DNA of 64,000 bases, taken from Streptomyces sp. 2114.4 (GTDB lineage: Bacteria; Actinomycetota; Actinomycetes; Streptomycetales; Streptomycetaceae). Shown piece after piece: positions 35,861 to 45,128 of the stretch. The stretch is from assembly GCF_900187385.1 (NCBI RefSeq), contig NZ_FYEY01000001.1:1-64000 (forward strand). The letters are read 5' to 3'. Each line of letters opens with the position of its first letter. Position 1 is the stretch's first letter. Below the pieces are notes generated by a model. The model was given only the letters and a program-made list of their open reading frames with translations, ran no database searches and had not been told where the DNA came from. The position numbers and the translations under genes are program-made.

Positions 35861-38800
35861 TCAGGAACGGCACACGTCGTGCGGAATTCGGCCCGGTAGG
35901 TAAAATGAGGTCTCCGCGGGGGTGAGCTCTCGGTTGACGGCAAGGCATAACTTGTTGACTGCGTCGGCCAGGTGGGGCAGATACACGTCCCACAACCGCA
36001 CTCCCCCGGTGTCGTCGCCGCTGGCCAGGGTGCGGCCATCAGGGCTGAAGAGCACCATCCCCACTCGGCCGGTGTGGCCAGGCAGAATGGCACGCCTCCT
36101 ACCAGTCTTCACATCCCATAGACGCACCGTCCCGTCATAACTGCCGATGGCGAGGGTCTGTCCGTCAGGGCTGAACGCCACCGACGCCACCGGGGTGAGG
36201 GGACCGGTCAGGGTGACCGAGCGCCTTGCGGCCGTCAAGTCCCACAGCCGCACTCTTTCCGTGCCGTCGCCACTGGCCAGGGTGCGGCCGTCGGGACTGA
36301 ACGCCACCGGACGCACACCGTTGATGGATCCAGGCTGGGTGACACGGGTCCGGGTAGTGCCCGTCTTCACGTCCCAGAGGAACATCGTCCCCTCATAGCT
36401 GTTGCTGGCCACCGTGCGTCCGTCGGGGCTGAACACCAAAGAACCCACGGGATCGGGGGGCCGGGCCGAAGTGGCGTGGACCGTGCCTGCGGTGACTTCC
36501 CAGGCGTGCACCGAGCCTGAACCGCTTTCGCCGGCCAGGGTGCGGCCGTCGGGGCTGAACACCAGTTTGTCGAGATGGTTTGCGTCGGAGAAAGCTAGGA
36601 CTCTCACCCGGCGGGTTGCTGCATCCCACAGCCATGCCCTCCCCTCCTCGTCACTGCCGCCGGCCAGAGCGCGCCCGCTGGGACTGAACGCCACCGCCTT
36701 TACCGTGGTGTTTCGACTGAACCCGATACGGCCTTTGCCGCTGGCCACGTCCCACAATCGCATTGTGCCGTCGTCACTGCCGCTGGCCAGTGTGCTACCT
36801 GTGCGGCTAAACGCGAGCGATTTCACAGCCCCCGTGTGGCCGGTCAGTGTGGCGCGGGTTCTTCCGCTTGCCACGTCCCACAGCCGCAGCGCCCCGTCTT
36901 CGCCACCGATGCTGGCCAGCGTCCGCCTGTCGGGGCTGAACGCTACTGCCTGCACATCGCTGGTGTGCCCGGTCAGGGTGGTCAGGGTCTTGCCTGTTGC
37001 GGTGTCCCAGAGCCGCACATTTCCGTCTTCGCCGCCGCTGGCCAAGGTGCGGCCGTCGGGACTGAACGCCACTGAGTTCACTTCATCGGCGTGCGAGCGC
37101 AATGAGGCGCGGACTCTGCCCATAGCCACATCCCACAGCCGCAGCCTTCCCCCGTCTCCGCCGGTTGCCAGGGTGCGTCCGTCGGGGCTGAAGGCCACCG
37201 ATCTGGTAGCGCCACTGCCTGTCAGTGTGGTGCGGGTTTTGCCAGTGGTGACGTCCCACAGCCGTACCTTCATGCCCTTTCCGCCGCTGCCGGCCAGGGT
37301 GCGGCCGTCGGGACTGAACACCACCGACTTCACTTCATCGGCGTGCGAGCGCAAGGAGGCGCGGAGTCTCCCCGTAGCCACATCCCACAGCCGTACCTTC
37401 ACGCCCCTTCCGCCGCTGCCGGCCAGGGTGCGGCCGTCGGGACTGAACACCACCGACTTCACGTAATCAACCTGGGGGGAGCGCAAGGAACTGCGGACTT
37501 TGCCGGTGGTCACGTCCCAGAGCTGTACCCCGCCGTTGTCTTCCCCGCTGGCCAGGGTGCGGCCATCGGGACTGAACGCAACCGATTCAGCACCGCTGTT
37601 GTCCGTCAGTGTGGTGCGGGTCTTTCCCGTGCTCACATCCCACAGCCGAATTCCCCCAGCTCCGTCGACGCTTGCCAGGGTGCGGCCATCGGGGCTGAAC
37701 GCCATCGACAGAGCGCCGTAGGTGTGCGTCAGTCGGTGCCGGAGTGGAAGGCCGGCGGCCGCCAGGACACCGGCGGCCGCTTCCTTCGTATGGGCAGCCC
37801 GATAAGCGTGGACTGCCAGGAGCGAGGCCAGATCAGGGTTGTCATCGGCCAGAGCGGCCGACTGCGCGGCGAGCTGCCGTGACAGGGAGATCTGCTGTGC
37901 GGCCAATACGTTGCGCCGCTCCTGTTCGCTGGTCCGGTACTGGTCCCAGGCGGCAGTTCCTGCGACGAGCGCGAGGACGAGCAGGACGGACAGTGCGGCA
38001 GTGAACTGGCGCAGGCGTCGCGTGGTGCGGGTGGCGGCCTGCTGTTCATGGTCGCGGGCGGTGCCGCTGGCGGCGAAAAAGTCCTGCTCCAGCGTGGTGA
38101 GGTCGCTGGTGGTCAAGGCTTCTTCGGCTGCTGTCAGCCGGATACCCCTATATAGGGCCCCTGGGTCCCGACCGAGCTCATCCCAGGCGTGGGCGGCGTC
38201 GGTGAGCCTTCGGTGCACCCGTAGGCGCTCGCGGTCGTCTTCGATCCACCCTCGCAGTCTCGGCCAGGCGCCGATGAGGGCTTCGTGCGCAAGGTCGATG
38301 GTGTCGCCGTCGAGGGTGATCAGCCGGGCGGAGACCAGACGCTCCAGCACCGCGGCGGTGTCAGCCGGATCGCCGGCGCCCAGTTCGGAGCGGTCGATGG
38401 GCCTGCGGGTGTCCTGGGCACCTTCTCCTGGGGTGATCAGACGGAGCAGCGTGCGGCGGGCGATGGCGGCCTGGGCGGGTGGCAGTTGGGTGTAGGTGGC
38501 CTCGGCGGTGTGGGCGATGGCGCCGTGCAGTCCGTTGGTTGCGTTGTAGGCGGCCTCGGTGAGCGTCTTGCCCCTGCGGCGGCGCCAGGTCTCCAGCAAG
38601 GCGTGGGACATCAGGGGAAGGCCGCCGGGTTCGCCGTCGATCTCTTCGATGATGCGGGTGGTCAGGCCCCGCTCGACGATCAGGCCACGCGCCGCGGCGG
38701 GCTTGATGATGGCCTCTCTGAGTTCGTCGGGGCCCATGGGTGCGACCGGCATGCCGGCGTCTCGCAGCACGGTGGTCAGCCCCTCGTGCTCCAGGCATCG

Positions 38801-39550
38801 GCCGTAGAAGTCAGCCCGCACCGCGATCAGCACGCGTAATCGACTGTCCGGGTCGTGGGCCGTCAGGAGCTGGTCGATAAAGGCCGTTCGCTCCGCCGGA
38901 TCCCGGCAGAGGGTGTAGAGCTCCTCGAACTGATCGACGATCAGCCAGGTATCCGCCCTCTCGCCGTTGGTGTCCTTGGCCCGCAGGAGGCGGTGGTGGG
39001 TGTGTAGTGGATGGGCGCCCGGGGTGACGATACGCAGGGCAGCAGGTCGAAGGCCGGCGTCGTCGGTGTGGCGCAGGCGGGGGATGACACCCGCGCGTAA
39101 GACGGACGACTTGCCGCTGCCCGAAGCTCCGACAAGTGCGGTGACACGGTTTTGGCGGGCCAGCTGGAGGAGGTCGCAGATGAGCTGGTCGCGGCCGAAG
39201 AACAACTCCGCATCTGCAGGCTCGAAACGCGACATTCCTCTGTACGGCGACTCGGTGTCGTCTTCTTGCGGGCGTGGCAGGCGGGCAAGTTCGTCGTCGG
39301 TCTGTTTCCAGCGATACCGCCACTCCTCGCCATCGCCACCGCAGGCGCGTACGTAGGCCAGGACTACCGGCAGGGTCGGCAGGCGTTCGCCGGCGGCGGC
39401 CTGTGACAGCGTTGCTGCGGAGTAGCCCGCGTGCCGGGCCATGGCTCGGTAGGCCGGTGCCCCCGCCTCCTCGCGCAGCTTGCGTAACTCGTATGCGAAG
39501 CGCTGGACGGGTCCGTCCTGCGGATCGATCGGATTCTCCGGACGCCCCAC
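35861..39550 (-). CDS. XRE-nSTAND-WD40 protein, module D (intact)
   Basis: About 1229 residues from the GTG at 39550 behind GGGGGAG. Residues 14-78: XRE helix-turn-helix. 100-510: nSTAND1-type NTPase with Walker A GASGSGKSS (141-149), Walker B TWLIVDQFEE (201-210) and the conserved GGLPLMSHALLETW. About 517-535: a membrane helix (AALSVLLVLALVAGTAA). From about 600: fourteen WD40 repeats (FSPDGRTLAS...RLWD), enough for two seven-bladed propellers, and a normal STAND-WD40 end (LADAVNKLCLAVNRELTP). Repeats three and four are almost identical in DNA. Proposed role: a cytoplasmic or membrane-tethered sensor switch; the HTH suggests it also binds DNA, perhaps element copy D 96 bp upstream. Confidence 0.88.
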   Translation of the reverse strand: MGRPENPIDPQDGPVQRFAYELRKLREEAGAPAYRAMARHAGYSAATLSQAAAGERLPTLPVVLAYVRACGGDGEEWRYRWKQTDDELARLPRPQEDDTESPYRGMSRFEPADAELFFGRDQLICDLLQLARQNRVTALVGASGSGKSSVLRAGVIPRLRHTDDAGLRPAALRIVTPGAHPLHTHHRLLRAKDTNGERADTWLIVDQFEELYTLCRDPAERTAFIDQLLTAHDPDSRLRVLIAVRADFYGRCLEHEGLTTVLRDAGMPVAPMGPDELREAIIKPAAARGLIVERGLTTRIIEEIDGEPGGLPLMSHALLETWRRRRGKTLTEAAYNATNGLHGAIAHTAEATYTQLPPAQAAIARRTLLRLITPGEGAQDTRRPIDRSELGAGDPADTAAVLERLVSARLITLDGDTIDLAHEALIGAWPRLRGWIEDDRERLRVHRRLTDAAHAWDELGRDPGALYRGIRLTAAEEALTTSDLTTLEQDFFAASGTARDHEQQAATRTTRRLRQFTAALSVLLVLALVAGTAAWDQYRTSEQERRNVLAAQQISLSRQLAAQSAALADDNPDLASLLAVHAYRAAHTKEAAAGVLAAAGLPLRHRLTHTYGALSMAFSPDGRTLASVDGAGGIRLWDVSTGKTRTTLTDNSGAESVAFSPDGRTLASGEDNGGVQLWDVTTGKVRSSLRSPQVDYVKSVVFSPDGRTLAGSGGRGVKVRLWDVATGRLRASLRSHADEVKSVVFSPDGRTLAGSGGKGMKVRLWDVTTGKTRTTLTGSGATRSVAFSPDGRTLATGGDGGRLRLWDVAMGRVRASLRSHADEVNSVAFSPDGRTLASGGEDGNVRLWDTATGKTLTTLTGHTSDVQAVAFSPDRRTLASIGGEDGALRLWDVASGRTRATLTGHTGAVKSLAFSRTGSTLASGSDDGTMRLWDVASGKGRIGFSRNTTVKAVAFSPSGRALAGGSDEEGRAWLWDAATRRVRVLAFSDANHLDKLVFSPDGRTLAGESGSGSVHAWEVTAGTVHATSARPPDPVGSLVFSPDGRTVASNSYEGTMFLWDVKTGTTRTRVTQPGSINGVRPVAFSPDGRTLASGDGTERVRLWDLTAARRSVTLTGPLTPVASVAFSPDGQTLAIGSYDGTVRLWDVKTGRRRAILPGHTGRVGMVLFSPDGRTLASGDDTGGVRLWDVYLPHLADAVNKLCLAVNRELTPAETSFYLPGRIPHDVCRS

Positions 39551-39645
39551 TCGACTCCCCCAAGGTCTTCGGCACTTGCCCGTCAGCCTAGGAACCGCAC
39601 CACCGGGCCACAACGGCGTCGAGACCAAGCGCAGGCCCTGGGCTA

Positions 39646-39699
39646 ATTGATTAGTGCAGCTCAGGTGGGGTGTCAAACAACTCCACGGCGGGTGAACTC
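39646..39699 (+). promoter_or_regulatory. 54-bp conserved intergenic element, copy D
   Basis: Plus strand reads ATTGATTAGTGCAGCTCAGG, then GTCAAACAACTCCACGGCG, then GGTGAACTC. It is 96 bp from the STAND start at 39550 and 114 bp from the membrane-protein start at 39813. Confidence 0.82.
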
Positions 39700-39812
39700 G
39701 ATGTTGTCGGGCCGCTCCTGCTGGCAGCCGCCCGCCACTTCCTCAAACACCAAGACCTCACACACCACCAGCACCACCAGCCCGACCAATAACCACCCGA
39801 AGGAGTTCCTCC

Positions 39813-40271
39813 GTGGAGATTGAAGTTCAGATGAATGGGCGGGCTTCCCGCCGGTGGATCGCGGTCGCGCTGATCGCGCTCGGGGCGGTGTTCCTGGTCC
39901 TCGGGCTGGTCCTGGCGGGGGTGTCGGCCTCGTTCCTGTCGGATGCGAAGCGGACCCGGGGCTCAGTGGTGGCACTGGAGTGGCGCGAGGACGACCACGG
40001 AGAGGACCACACGCCCGTGGCGTACCCGGTGGTCGAGTTCACGTCGGCGGACGGCATGCCCAGGAGATTCCGGAGCTCGACGGGTTCCAATCCGCCCTCG
40101 TACGAGAAGGGTGACCGGGTCGAGGTGCTCTACCGCGCCGGTGCCCCCGAGGATGCGCGGCTCAACGGGTTCGCCTCGCTGTGGCTGCTGCCGTTGATCT
40201 TTGGTGGGACCGGGTTGGCGATGTCGGTGGGCGGGACGGCCCTTGCCATGGCAAGGCGGTGGCGTTCCTAG
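39813..40271 (+). CDS. DUF3592-type membrane protein (module D cargo)
   Basis: About 152 residues. The GTG at 39813 has AAGGAG six bases before it. Two membrane helices (IAVALIALGAVFLVLGLVLA and LWLLPLIFGGTGLAMSVGG) flank an extracytoplasmic beta-domain (TRGSVVALEWR, YPVVEFTSADG, SSTGSNPPSYEKGDRVEVLY). This arrangement and the GDRVEVLY motif fit DUF3592. Role unknown. It is divergent from the intact STAND gene, so it is the best candidate for a functional partner. Confidence 0.78.
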   Translation: MEIEVQMNGRASRRWIAVALIALGAVFLVLGLVLAGVSASFLSDAKRTRGSVVALEWREDDHGEDHTPVAYPVVEFTSADGMPRRFRSSTGSNPPSYEKGDRVEVLYRAGAPEDARLNGFASLWLLPLIFGGTGLAMSVGGTALAMARRWRS

Positions 40272-40293
40272 CCGATGGCGAACACCACGCCGA

Positions 40294-41708
40294 TCACCCC
40301 CACGCGAGCAGGGAACATTCGCTCAGGTCCCCTCCTCCCCTGCAGGCCAGAGCGTGCGATGAGACGGAGAGCGATATCCCGCTCGTGAGGGCATCAGGGA
40401 CAGGCTGTTCAGCAGGTCGTGCGGTAGTCAACGTCGGGCAGAAAGGTCCGCCATTCCGAAGGGGGGAGGGGCCGCCGTTGCCGCGATGGCAGAGGGTACT
40501 GGCGGCGTGGTCCGGAGCGGTGTCGTAGGTCTGCACAGGAGTGCGGCGGCCGACTGTGCGCAGGGCTTCGCTGTCCGGGGTGAAGGCCAAGGCGAGGACC
40601 GGGGCGCCGGGGGTGGTCGGCAGCGGGCCGCCCAAGGGGTGGTGGGAGGCGGCATCCCACAGTCGGACGGCGCCGTGATCCCCGGCGGTGCCCAGGGTCT
40701 TGGCGTCGGGGGAGTAGGCGAGTGAGGTCACTGCTTCCCGTTGGCCGGCCGGTGTCTCGTTGCCGCTGGCGGGCAGCTGGCCCAGTTGGCGGCGGGCTTG
40801 GCCGTCCCACAGTGTGGCCCGGCCGGCCGTGTCTCCGGCGGCCAGGAAGCGGCCGTCGGCGCTGAAGGCGACCGCCATCGTGCTCTCACCTGTTACGGGG
40901 CGCGCCAGGGTCCGATGGGTGCGCAGGTCGACGAGGTGGGCGCGGTCCCACCCTCCGGCCTGGGTGGTCAGTGTTCGTCCTCGCCGTCGGCGCCAGGTCT
41001 CCATGAGAGCGTGAGACATCAGTGGCAGGGAGCCGGGTTCGTCCGCGACGTCCTCGATGATGCGGGCAGCCAGGTCGCGTTCGACGATCAGCCCGCGGGC
41101 CGCAGCCGGACGCGCGATGGCCGACCGTAGCTGATCTTTATCCAGGGGGCTGACCAGCAGTGCGGTGTCTTTGAGAGCAGCTGCCAGCTCTCTGTGGCCG
41201 GCACAGTGGCCGAAGAAGTCTGCCCGGCCAGCCAGGATCACGCGCAGTCGGCTGTCGTCGTCACACGCGCCCAGCAGTCGCTCCAGGAAGACGGTTCGTT
41301 CCATGCTGTTGGTACAGAGGGTAAACAATTCCTCGAACTGGTCGACCAACAGCCAGGTCTCTCCAGGACCGGGAGCCGGCTCCAGACGTTCAAGGTGTTT
41401 GCAAGGCGGATCGACGTCGTCCTCTTGCGGGCGTGGCCGCCGGGTGAGCTCCTCATTGGCCTGCTCTCAGCGGTCCCGCCACTCCGCGGTATTTCCGCGG
41501 CACGCCCCTACGTAGGCCAGGAGCACCGGCAGAGTGGGAGGCGTTCCCCCGCGGCTGCCTGCGACAGCGTCGCCGCGGAGTACCCCGCGTGCCGAGCCAT
41601 GGCCCGGTAGGCCGGCGCACCCGCCTCGTCTCGGAGCTCACGCAACGCATAGGCGAAACGCTGGACCGGACCATCCTGCGGATCGATCGGATTCTCCGGG
41701 CGCCCCAC
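40294..41708 (-). pseudogene. XRE-nSTAND-WD40 gene, module E, with internal deletions
   Basis: Starts with GTG at 41708 (GRPENPIDPQDGPVQRFAYA). A frameshift near 41530 follows GERLP. The DNA then joins the acidic linker directly to the Walker B region (GETWLLVDQFEELFTLC), so the P-loop section of about 100 residues is gone. A second deletion joins RRRRGRTLTTQA to WD40 repeats (LAAGDTAGRATLWD, LGTAGDHGAVRLWD), of which only about three remain. It cannot be a working NTPase. Confidence 0.75.
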
Positions 41709-41809
41709 TGGCCGCTCCCCCTTCAACTCCCCCTGTATTCCCCACCAGCCTAAGGGCCAGGTCGTCAGGGCCACAACGGCATCCCATGACGACGGGGACC
41801 GCAACGCGA

Positions 41810-41863
41810 ATTGATTAGTGCAGTTCAGAGGGGCTGCCAAACAACTCTGCGGCGGGTGGACTC
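41810..41863 (+). promoter_or_regulatory. 54-bp conserved intergenic element, copy E
   Basis: Plus strand reads ATTGATTAGTGCAGTTCAGA, then GGGGCTGCCAAACAACTC, then GCGGGTGGACTC. It is 102 bp from the STAND pseudogene start and 175 bp from the secreted-protein start. Confidence 0.8.
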
Positions 41864-42037
41864 GGTCTCGCCGCCCCGCCCACCACGGGGGAGTGGACCG
41901 GGCGGGCACGAGGGCCGGCAGCTCTCCTCGAAGCCGAAGTGCACGGGCGATGGACGGGTGCCGGAACGGCACTGGGTGCTTGGGCGCCGAGCAGTTGCCT
42001 GCTGCCGCCCGCACCCACGACACAGAAGAGGACAACG

Positions 42038-42631
42038 ATGACAAGGAAGATGGCCGCGACGATGGCCGGAGCAGGGGTAGTCGCGTCATTGCTGGTTGCT
42101 GTGCCGGCGACTACTGCGAGTGCGGGGCCCCTGATCTGCGATCCGGGGAGCACCGCGGTGAGGTGGGACTACACCAAGAAGCCCTGGAAGATCACGCATG
42201 AAACATCGAAGGAGAACTACAGCGGAGGCGAACTGCGTCGCACGGTCACTGTCGAGCGCATTCGACGGCTCCAAGCCCGTGCCGAGTTGCACACCGGGGT
42301 TGAAGTCGAGTCGGGCCTGGCGACCAAGATCTTCGCAAGCCTCAAGGGGAAGCTGGACTTGACCCTCGCGGGCGAGGGCGAGTGGACGAAGAAGGCAAGC
42401 GAAAAGGTCGAGTGGAGGATGAAGAAGCAGGGACGCTACGTGTTCTATGCGGGCCGTAGGCAGGCATCGGGGTACTGGCAGGTGTATCGCTGCGACGGTG
42501 GCACGAAGTGGGTCGCAGGGAAGTACGGGTTCGCCAAGAGCTTCTCGCTGAATACCGAAGGCGCTGTGTGGTGCAAGGCACGGCCCAGCAGGAAGAGCCT
42601 CGCCTACGTCGTCAAGAAGCATTACTGCTGA
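42038..42631 (+). CDS. secreted protein of unknown function (module E cargo)
   Basis: About 197 residues; GAGG precedes the ATG. Signal peptide MTRKMAATMAGAGVVASLLV with cleavage near TTASAG. The mature part has four cysteines (LICDPG, YRCDGG, VWCKAR, KHYC-end) and a beta-rich middle (GVEVESGLATKIFASLKGKL, LTLAGEGEWTKKASEKVEWR). The same-strand gene at 42917 is also secreted. The amphipathic strand pattern in the middle recalls beta-hairpin pore-formers, but that is speculative. Confidence 0.72.
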   Translation: MTRKMAATMAGAGVVASLLVAVPATTASAGPLICDPGSTAVRWDYTKKPWKITHETSKENYSGGELRRTVTVERIRRLQARAELHTGVEVESGLATKIFASLKGKLDLTLAGEGEWTKKASEKVEWRMKKQGRYVFYAGRRQASGYWQVYRCDGGTKWVAGKYGFAKSFSLNTEGAVWCKARPSRKSLAYVVKKHYC

Positions 42632-42916
42632 ACGGATAGGACCGGCGTCTCGCTCTGACCTGCCTCACGGTCGATTTTGAAGAGACTGCGGATACCGCGC
42701 GAGGTCGGCAAACCGCATCACTTGAGTGTGGCTGGTCATCAGGCAGCGAAAGCGCCAGGAGCGGTGCTCGTGTCTGGAGAGCTCAACTCTCACGGACATT
42801 GCCGCCTACGTCCTTTCTCGCATCAAGGATCACGGTCCGGCCTGTGCATCCGAAGGACGTCTGTCCGATGCCTGCGCTAGTTCTCCATCACACGAAGAAG
42901 GAAACAGGAAACGGCT

Positions 42917-43381
42917 TTGAAACCAACGAAGCAAAGATCAGCCCGTGCTGCCCTGGCCTTGGCTGCGAGCGCCCTGCTTGCAGGACTCCCAGGGAACACC
43001 GCAGCAGCTCAGACTCTCTCCACGCCGAGCCCGGAAGCTCACGTGGCCGCCGGCGCGCAGGTGAAGCTGTGGCAGCCGAAGTGGGAAGCGTACAAAAACC
43101 ATGGTAAGCGGTACATCGCCGCGACAGTCAGATATGAGACGTCTCGACGGTCGAATGTGCGAAAGATCTGTGTGTCCATTTCAAAGGACAAGGTATTCAG
43201 CGGTGACGAGCGCGTCGTCCACGACTGCTTTCCGGTAAGCAGTCGGGAGGCAGGCGAACTCTACTCGCGGCCGGCTGGCTGTGACCCCTTCGCAGTCCGC
43301 TACGGCGTATGGGTAGAGGCGTTCGACAAGCGCAATAGGACGGTGGACTACCGGACTACTGCGCCCCACACCCCCTGCTGA
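42917..43381 (+). CDS. secreted protein of unknown function
   Basis: About 154 residues with a TTG start behind AGGAAACAGGAAA. Signal peptide ARAALALAASALLAGLPG with cleavage near NTAAAQ. The mature domain has four cysteines (KICVSI, HDCFPV, AGCDPF and a terminal PC) and beta-strands (YIAATVRYETSRRS, RYGVWVEAFDKRNR). A strong terminator lies 175 bp downstream. Family not recognised. Confidence 0.65.
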   Translation: MKPTKQRSARAALALAASALLAGLPGNTAAAQTLSTPSPEAHVAAGAQVKLWQPKWEAYKNHGKRYIAATVRYETSRRSNVRKICVSISKDKVFSGDERVVHDCFPVSSREAGELYSRPAGCDPFAVRYGVWVEAFDKRNRTVDYRTTAPHTPC

Positions 43382-43556
43382 CGGCAGGCCAGGGACGACA
43401 CCCCGTAGCCGACGGCAAGGAAGTTGCCGTCCGTCAGGTGCGGCTGGGCTTCCTGGGTTGACCAGGATTGTCTTGGGGAGGGCCGCACATTCTCCGTACC
43501 ATCCGTGCCCGAAACGGAGAGACCCTGCACGGTACGGACCTGGAGATAGTCAACGT

Positions 43557-43590
43557 ACGCGGGGCCCAACAGAAATGTTGGGCCCCGCGT
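43557..43590 (+). terminator. strong rho-independent-type terminator
   Basis: Perfect 15-bp arms (ACGCGGGGCCCAACA at 43557-43571 and its complement at 43576-43590) with a 4-base loop, followed by ATTTCT. Confidence 0.75.
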
Positions 43591-44042
43591 ATTTCTGTGG
43601 CAGTCAGTCCTTAAAGGCGTCCTTGCCCTTTTCCTTGGCGCTGCGATGGGCGCTCTCGGCCCACATCCAAGGCCGCCGCCGACGCCACCTATGCCATGCG
43701 CGGCGCCGCTGACCACGCCGTCCTCCACACCACCCGCGCACGCGCCAACTCTGCCGCCGACGAGCTGGTCGCTGCGACCGGCGAACTCCTGGCAGCCGCA
43801 TAGCCCACATCGACGCGTCATCGGGAGACCCGAATGTTCCAGCAAGGGACGATCGTTCAGTGCATCGTCGCGAGCGAGCACTGGGGCGCCTACGCCTTGG
43901 CCTCTTTCCGGCGCCGCCCGAGCGTTCGTCGGGCGGCGCCGGGCGCGGGGTCAGGGGCGGCCGGTGACGTACTCGACGGGGAGGTCTACCTGGAACGGGG
44001 CGCCGATGACGCGACGGGCGTTGTCGGCGGCGTTTTTGGGCA
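43591..44042. other. region of gene scraps between terminator and IS remnant
   Basis: No complete gene. A plus-strand scrap near 43670-43803 reads AAADATYAMRGAADHAVLHT and ends ELLAAA; a minus-strand scrap near 43960-44040 reads NAADNARRVIGAPFQVDLP and ends VTGRP. Both look like ends of small proteins; neither was identified. Confidence 0.35.
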
Positions 44043-44593
44043 GTGCTGCACCGGCTTGATGATGCCGGCCTCCTCGACGTCACCCGTGTCGTCCTCGACA
44101 CCGCCCACGTCAGGGCAAAAAAGGGGGCGAACACACAGGTCCGAGCCCCGTGGACCGGGGAAAGCCGGGTTCCAAGATGCACATCCTGTCGGACGCGAAC
44201 GGACTGCCTCTCCTCGTCGGCGTCTCAGCCGGCAACACCCACGACAGCGAGGGGCTGAAGCCCATGATCGAGGGTCACCAAACGAGACACGACCCTCATC
44301 GAGGTCGGTACTTCAAGCCCCAGCGCCTACACGCGGACAAAGCCTACGACCGCCCGGACCTGCGGAAATGGTTATGTGGCAAGCGCATTGGAGTCCGGAT
44401 CGCACGCAAAGGCATAGAGTCCAGCGAACGGCTGGGCCGCCGCCGGTGGGTGATCGAAAGGACGATGTCATGGCTGTCCGGCTACCGCCGCCTCAGCCCC
44501 CGCTACGAACGCAACCCCCGTAACTACCTGGCATTTCTCGGCTTGGCTGCCGCCTTGTGCTGCTACAAACGACTCGTCCGCCTCACCACGTAG
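44043..44593 (+). pseudogene. IS5-family transposase remnant
   Basis: LHRLDDAGLLDVTRVVLDTA with HVRAKKG in one frame, then DRGKPGSKMHILSDANGLPL, LHADKAYDRPDLRKWL, RRRWVIERTMSWLSGYRRLS and YLAFLGLAAALCCYKRL in the next. An extra base in the G-rich run near 44130 separates them. The catalytic D, D and E regions are visible (VLDTAH, HADKAYD, VIERT), but the N-terminal third is missing. Confidence 0.8.
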
Positions 44594-44599
44594 GACATG

Positions 44600-45128
44600 G
44601 TCTAAGGCTCAGTAGTGGCGTCGGCGCAGCCGCGCGGGACCGCCGCGGCTTCGGCCGGCTTCCGGGGTACTGCCGCGAGCGCCGACGGACCGACGTCAGC
44701 TTCGGGGACGGGTACACAACCGCCCTCAGCCGGACCGCATCAGTTAGGGGGTGTCGTTCGGATCATGGCGGGCTCGCGGGGCCTGGCACGCACTCCCCCA
44801 CGCCTGAACGGCGCGGGGGGACCCCCATCCGCGTTGTCGTCACTCGCCGACGCTCCGCGTCGACTCCCTCCTCCGCCTTGCGATCGCACGCGCCAGGCCC
44901 CGCTCCCTGATCCACCATGATCCGAACGACACCCCCTAGCTGCTCCAGGCGCTCCGGCGAGAGGGACAGCGGGACCGGTTCAGCCATGGGGGCCTCCGCG
45001 CGAAGCGCGACGAGACCCAACGCCGAGCCCAGCGCCCAGCCGTCCACCTCGGCATCCCCGCACGCCGCCGTCCGCAGGAGTCCGAATGACGTCCCCCAGG
45101 CCGTTGCCTCGAAGCAACGAGCTGTCAC
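44600..45128 (-). pseudogene. hypothetical gene after barstar, interrupted by a MITE
   Basis: The GTG at 45128 overlaps the barstar stop as GTGA. The frame reads FEATAWGTSFGLLRTAACGD, AEVDGWALGSALGLVALRAE and PVPLSLSPERLEQL, then enters the MITE. Removing the MITE with one TA copy rejoins LEQL to TDAVRLRAVVYPSPKLTSV in the same frame. The 3 prime end beyond is lost near the IS5 remnant. Family not recognised. Confidence 0.55.
44745..44938. mobile_element. 194-bp MITE with 24-bp inverted repeats
   Basis: Ends 44745-44768 and 44915-44938 are perfect complements including a flanking TA on each side (TAGGGGGTGTCGTTCGG...). Inside, a second pair GCGGGGCCTGGC (44776-44787) and GCCAGGCCCCGC (44892-44903) extends the symmetry. 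No coding capacity. The TA duplication fits an IS5 (IS427-like group) or IS630-type parent element, not seen in this window. Confidence 0.8.
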
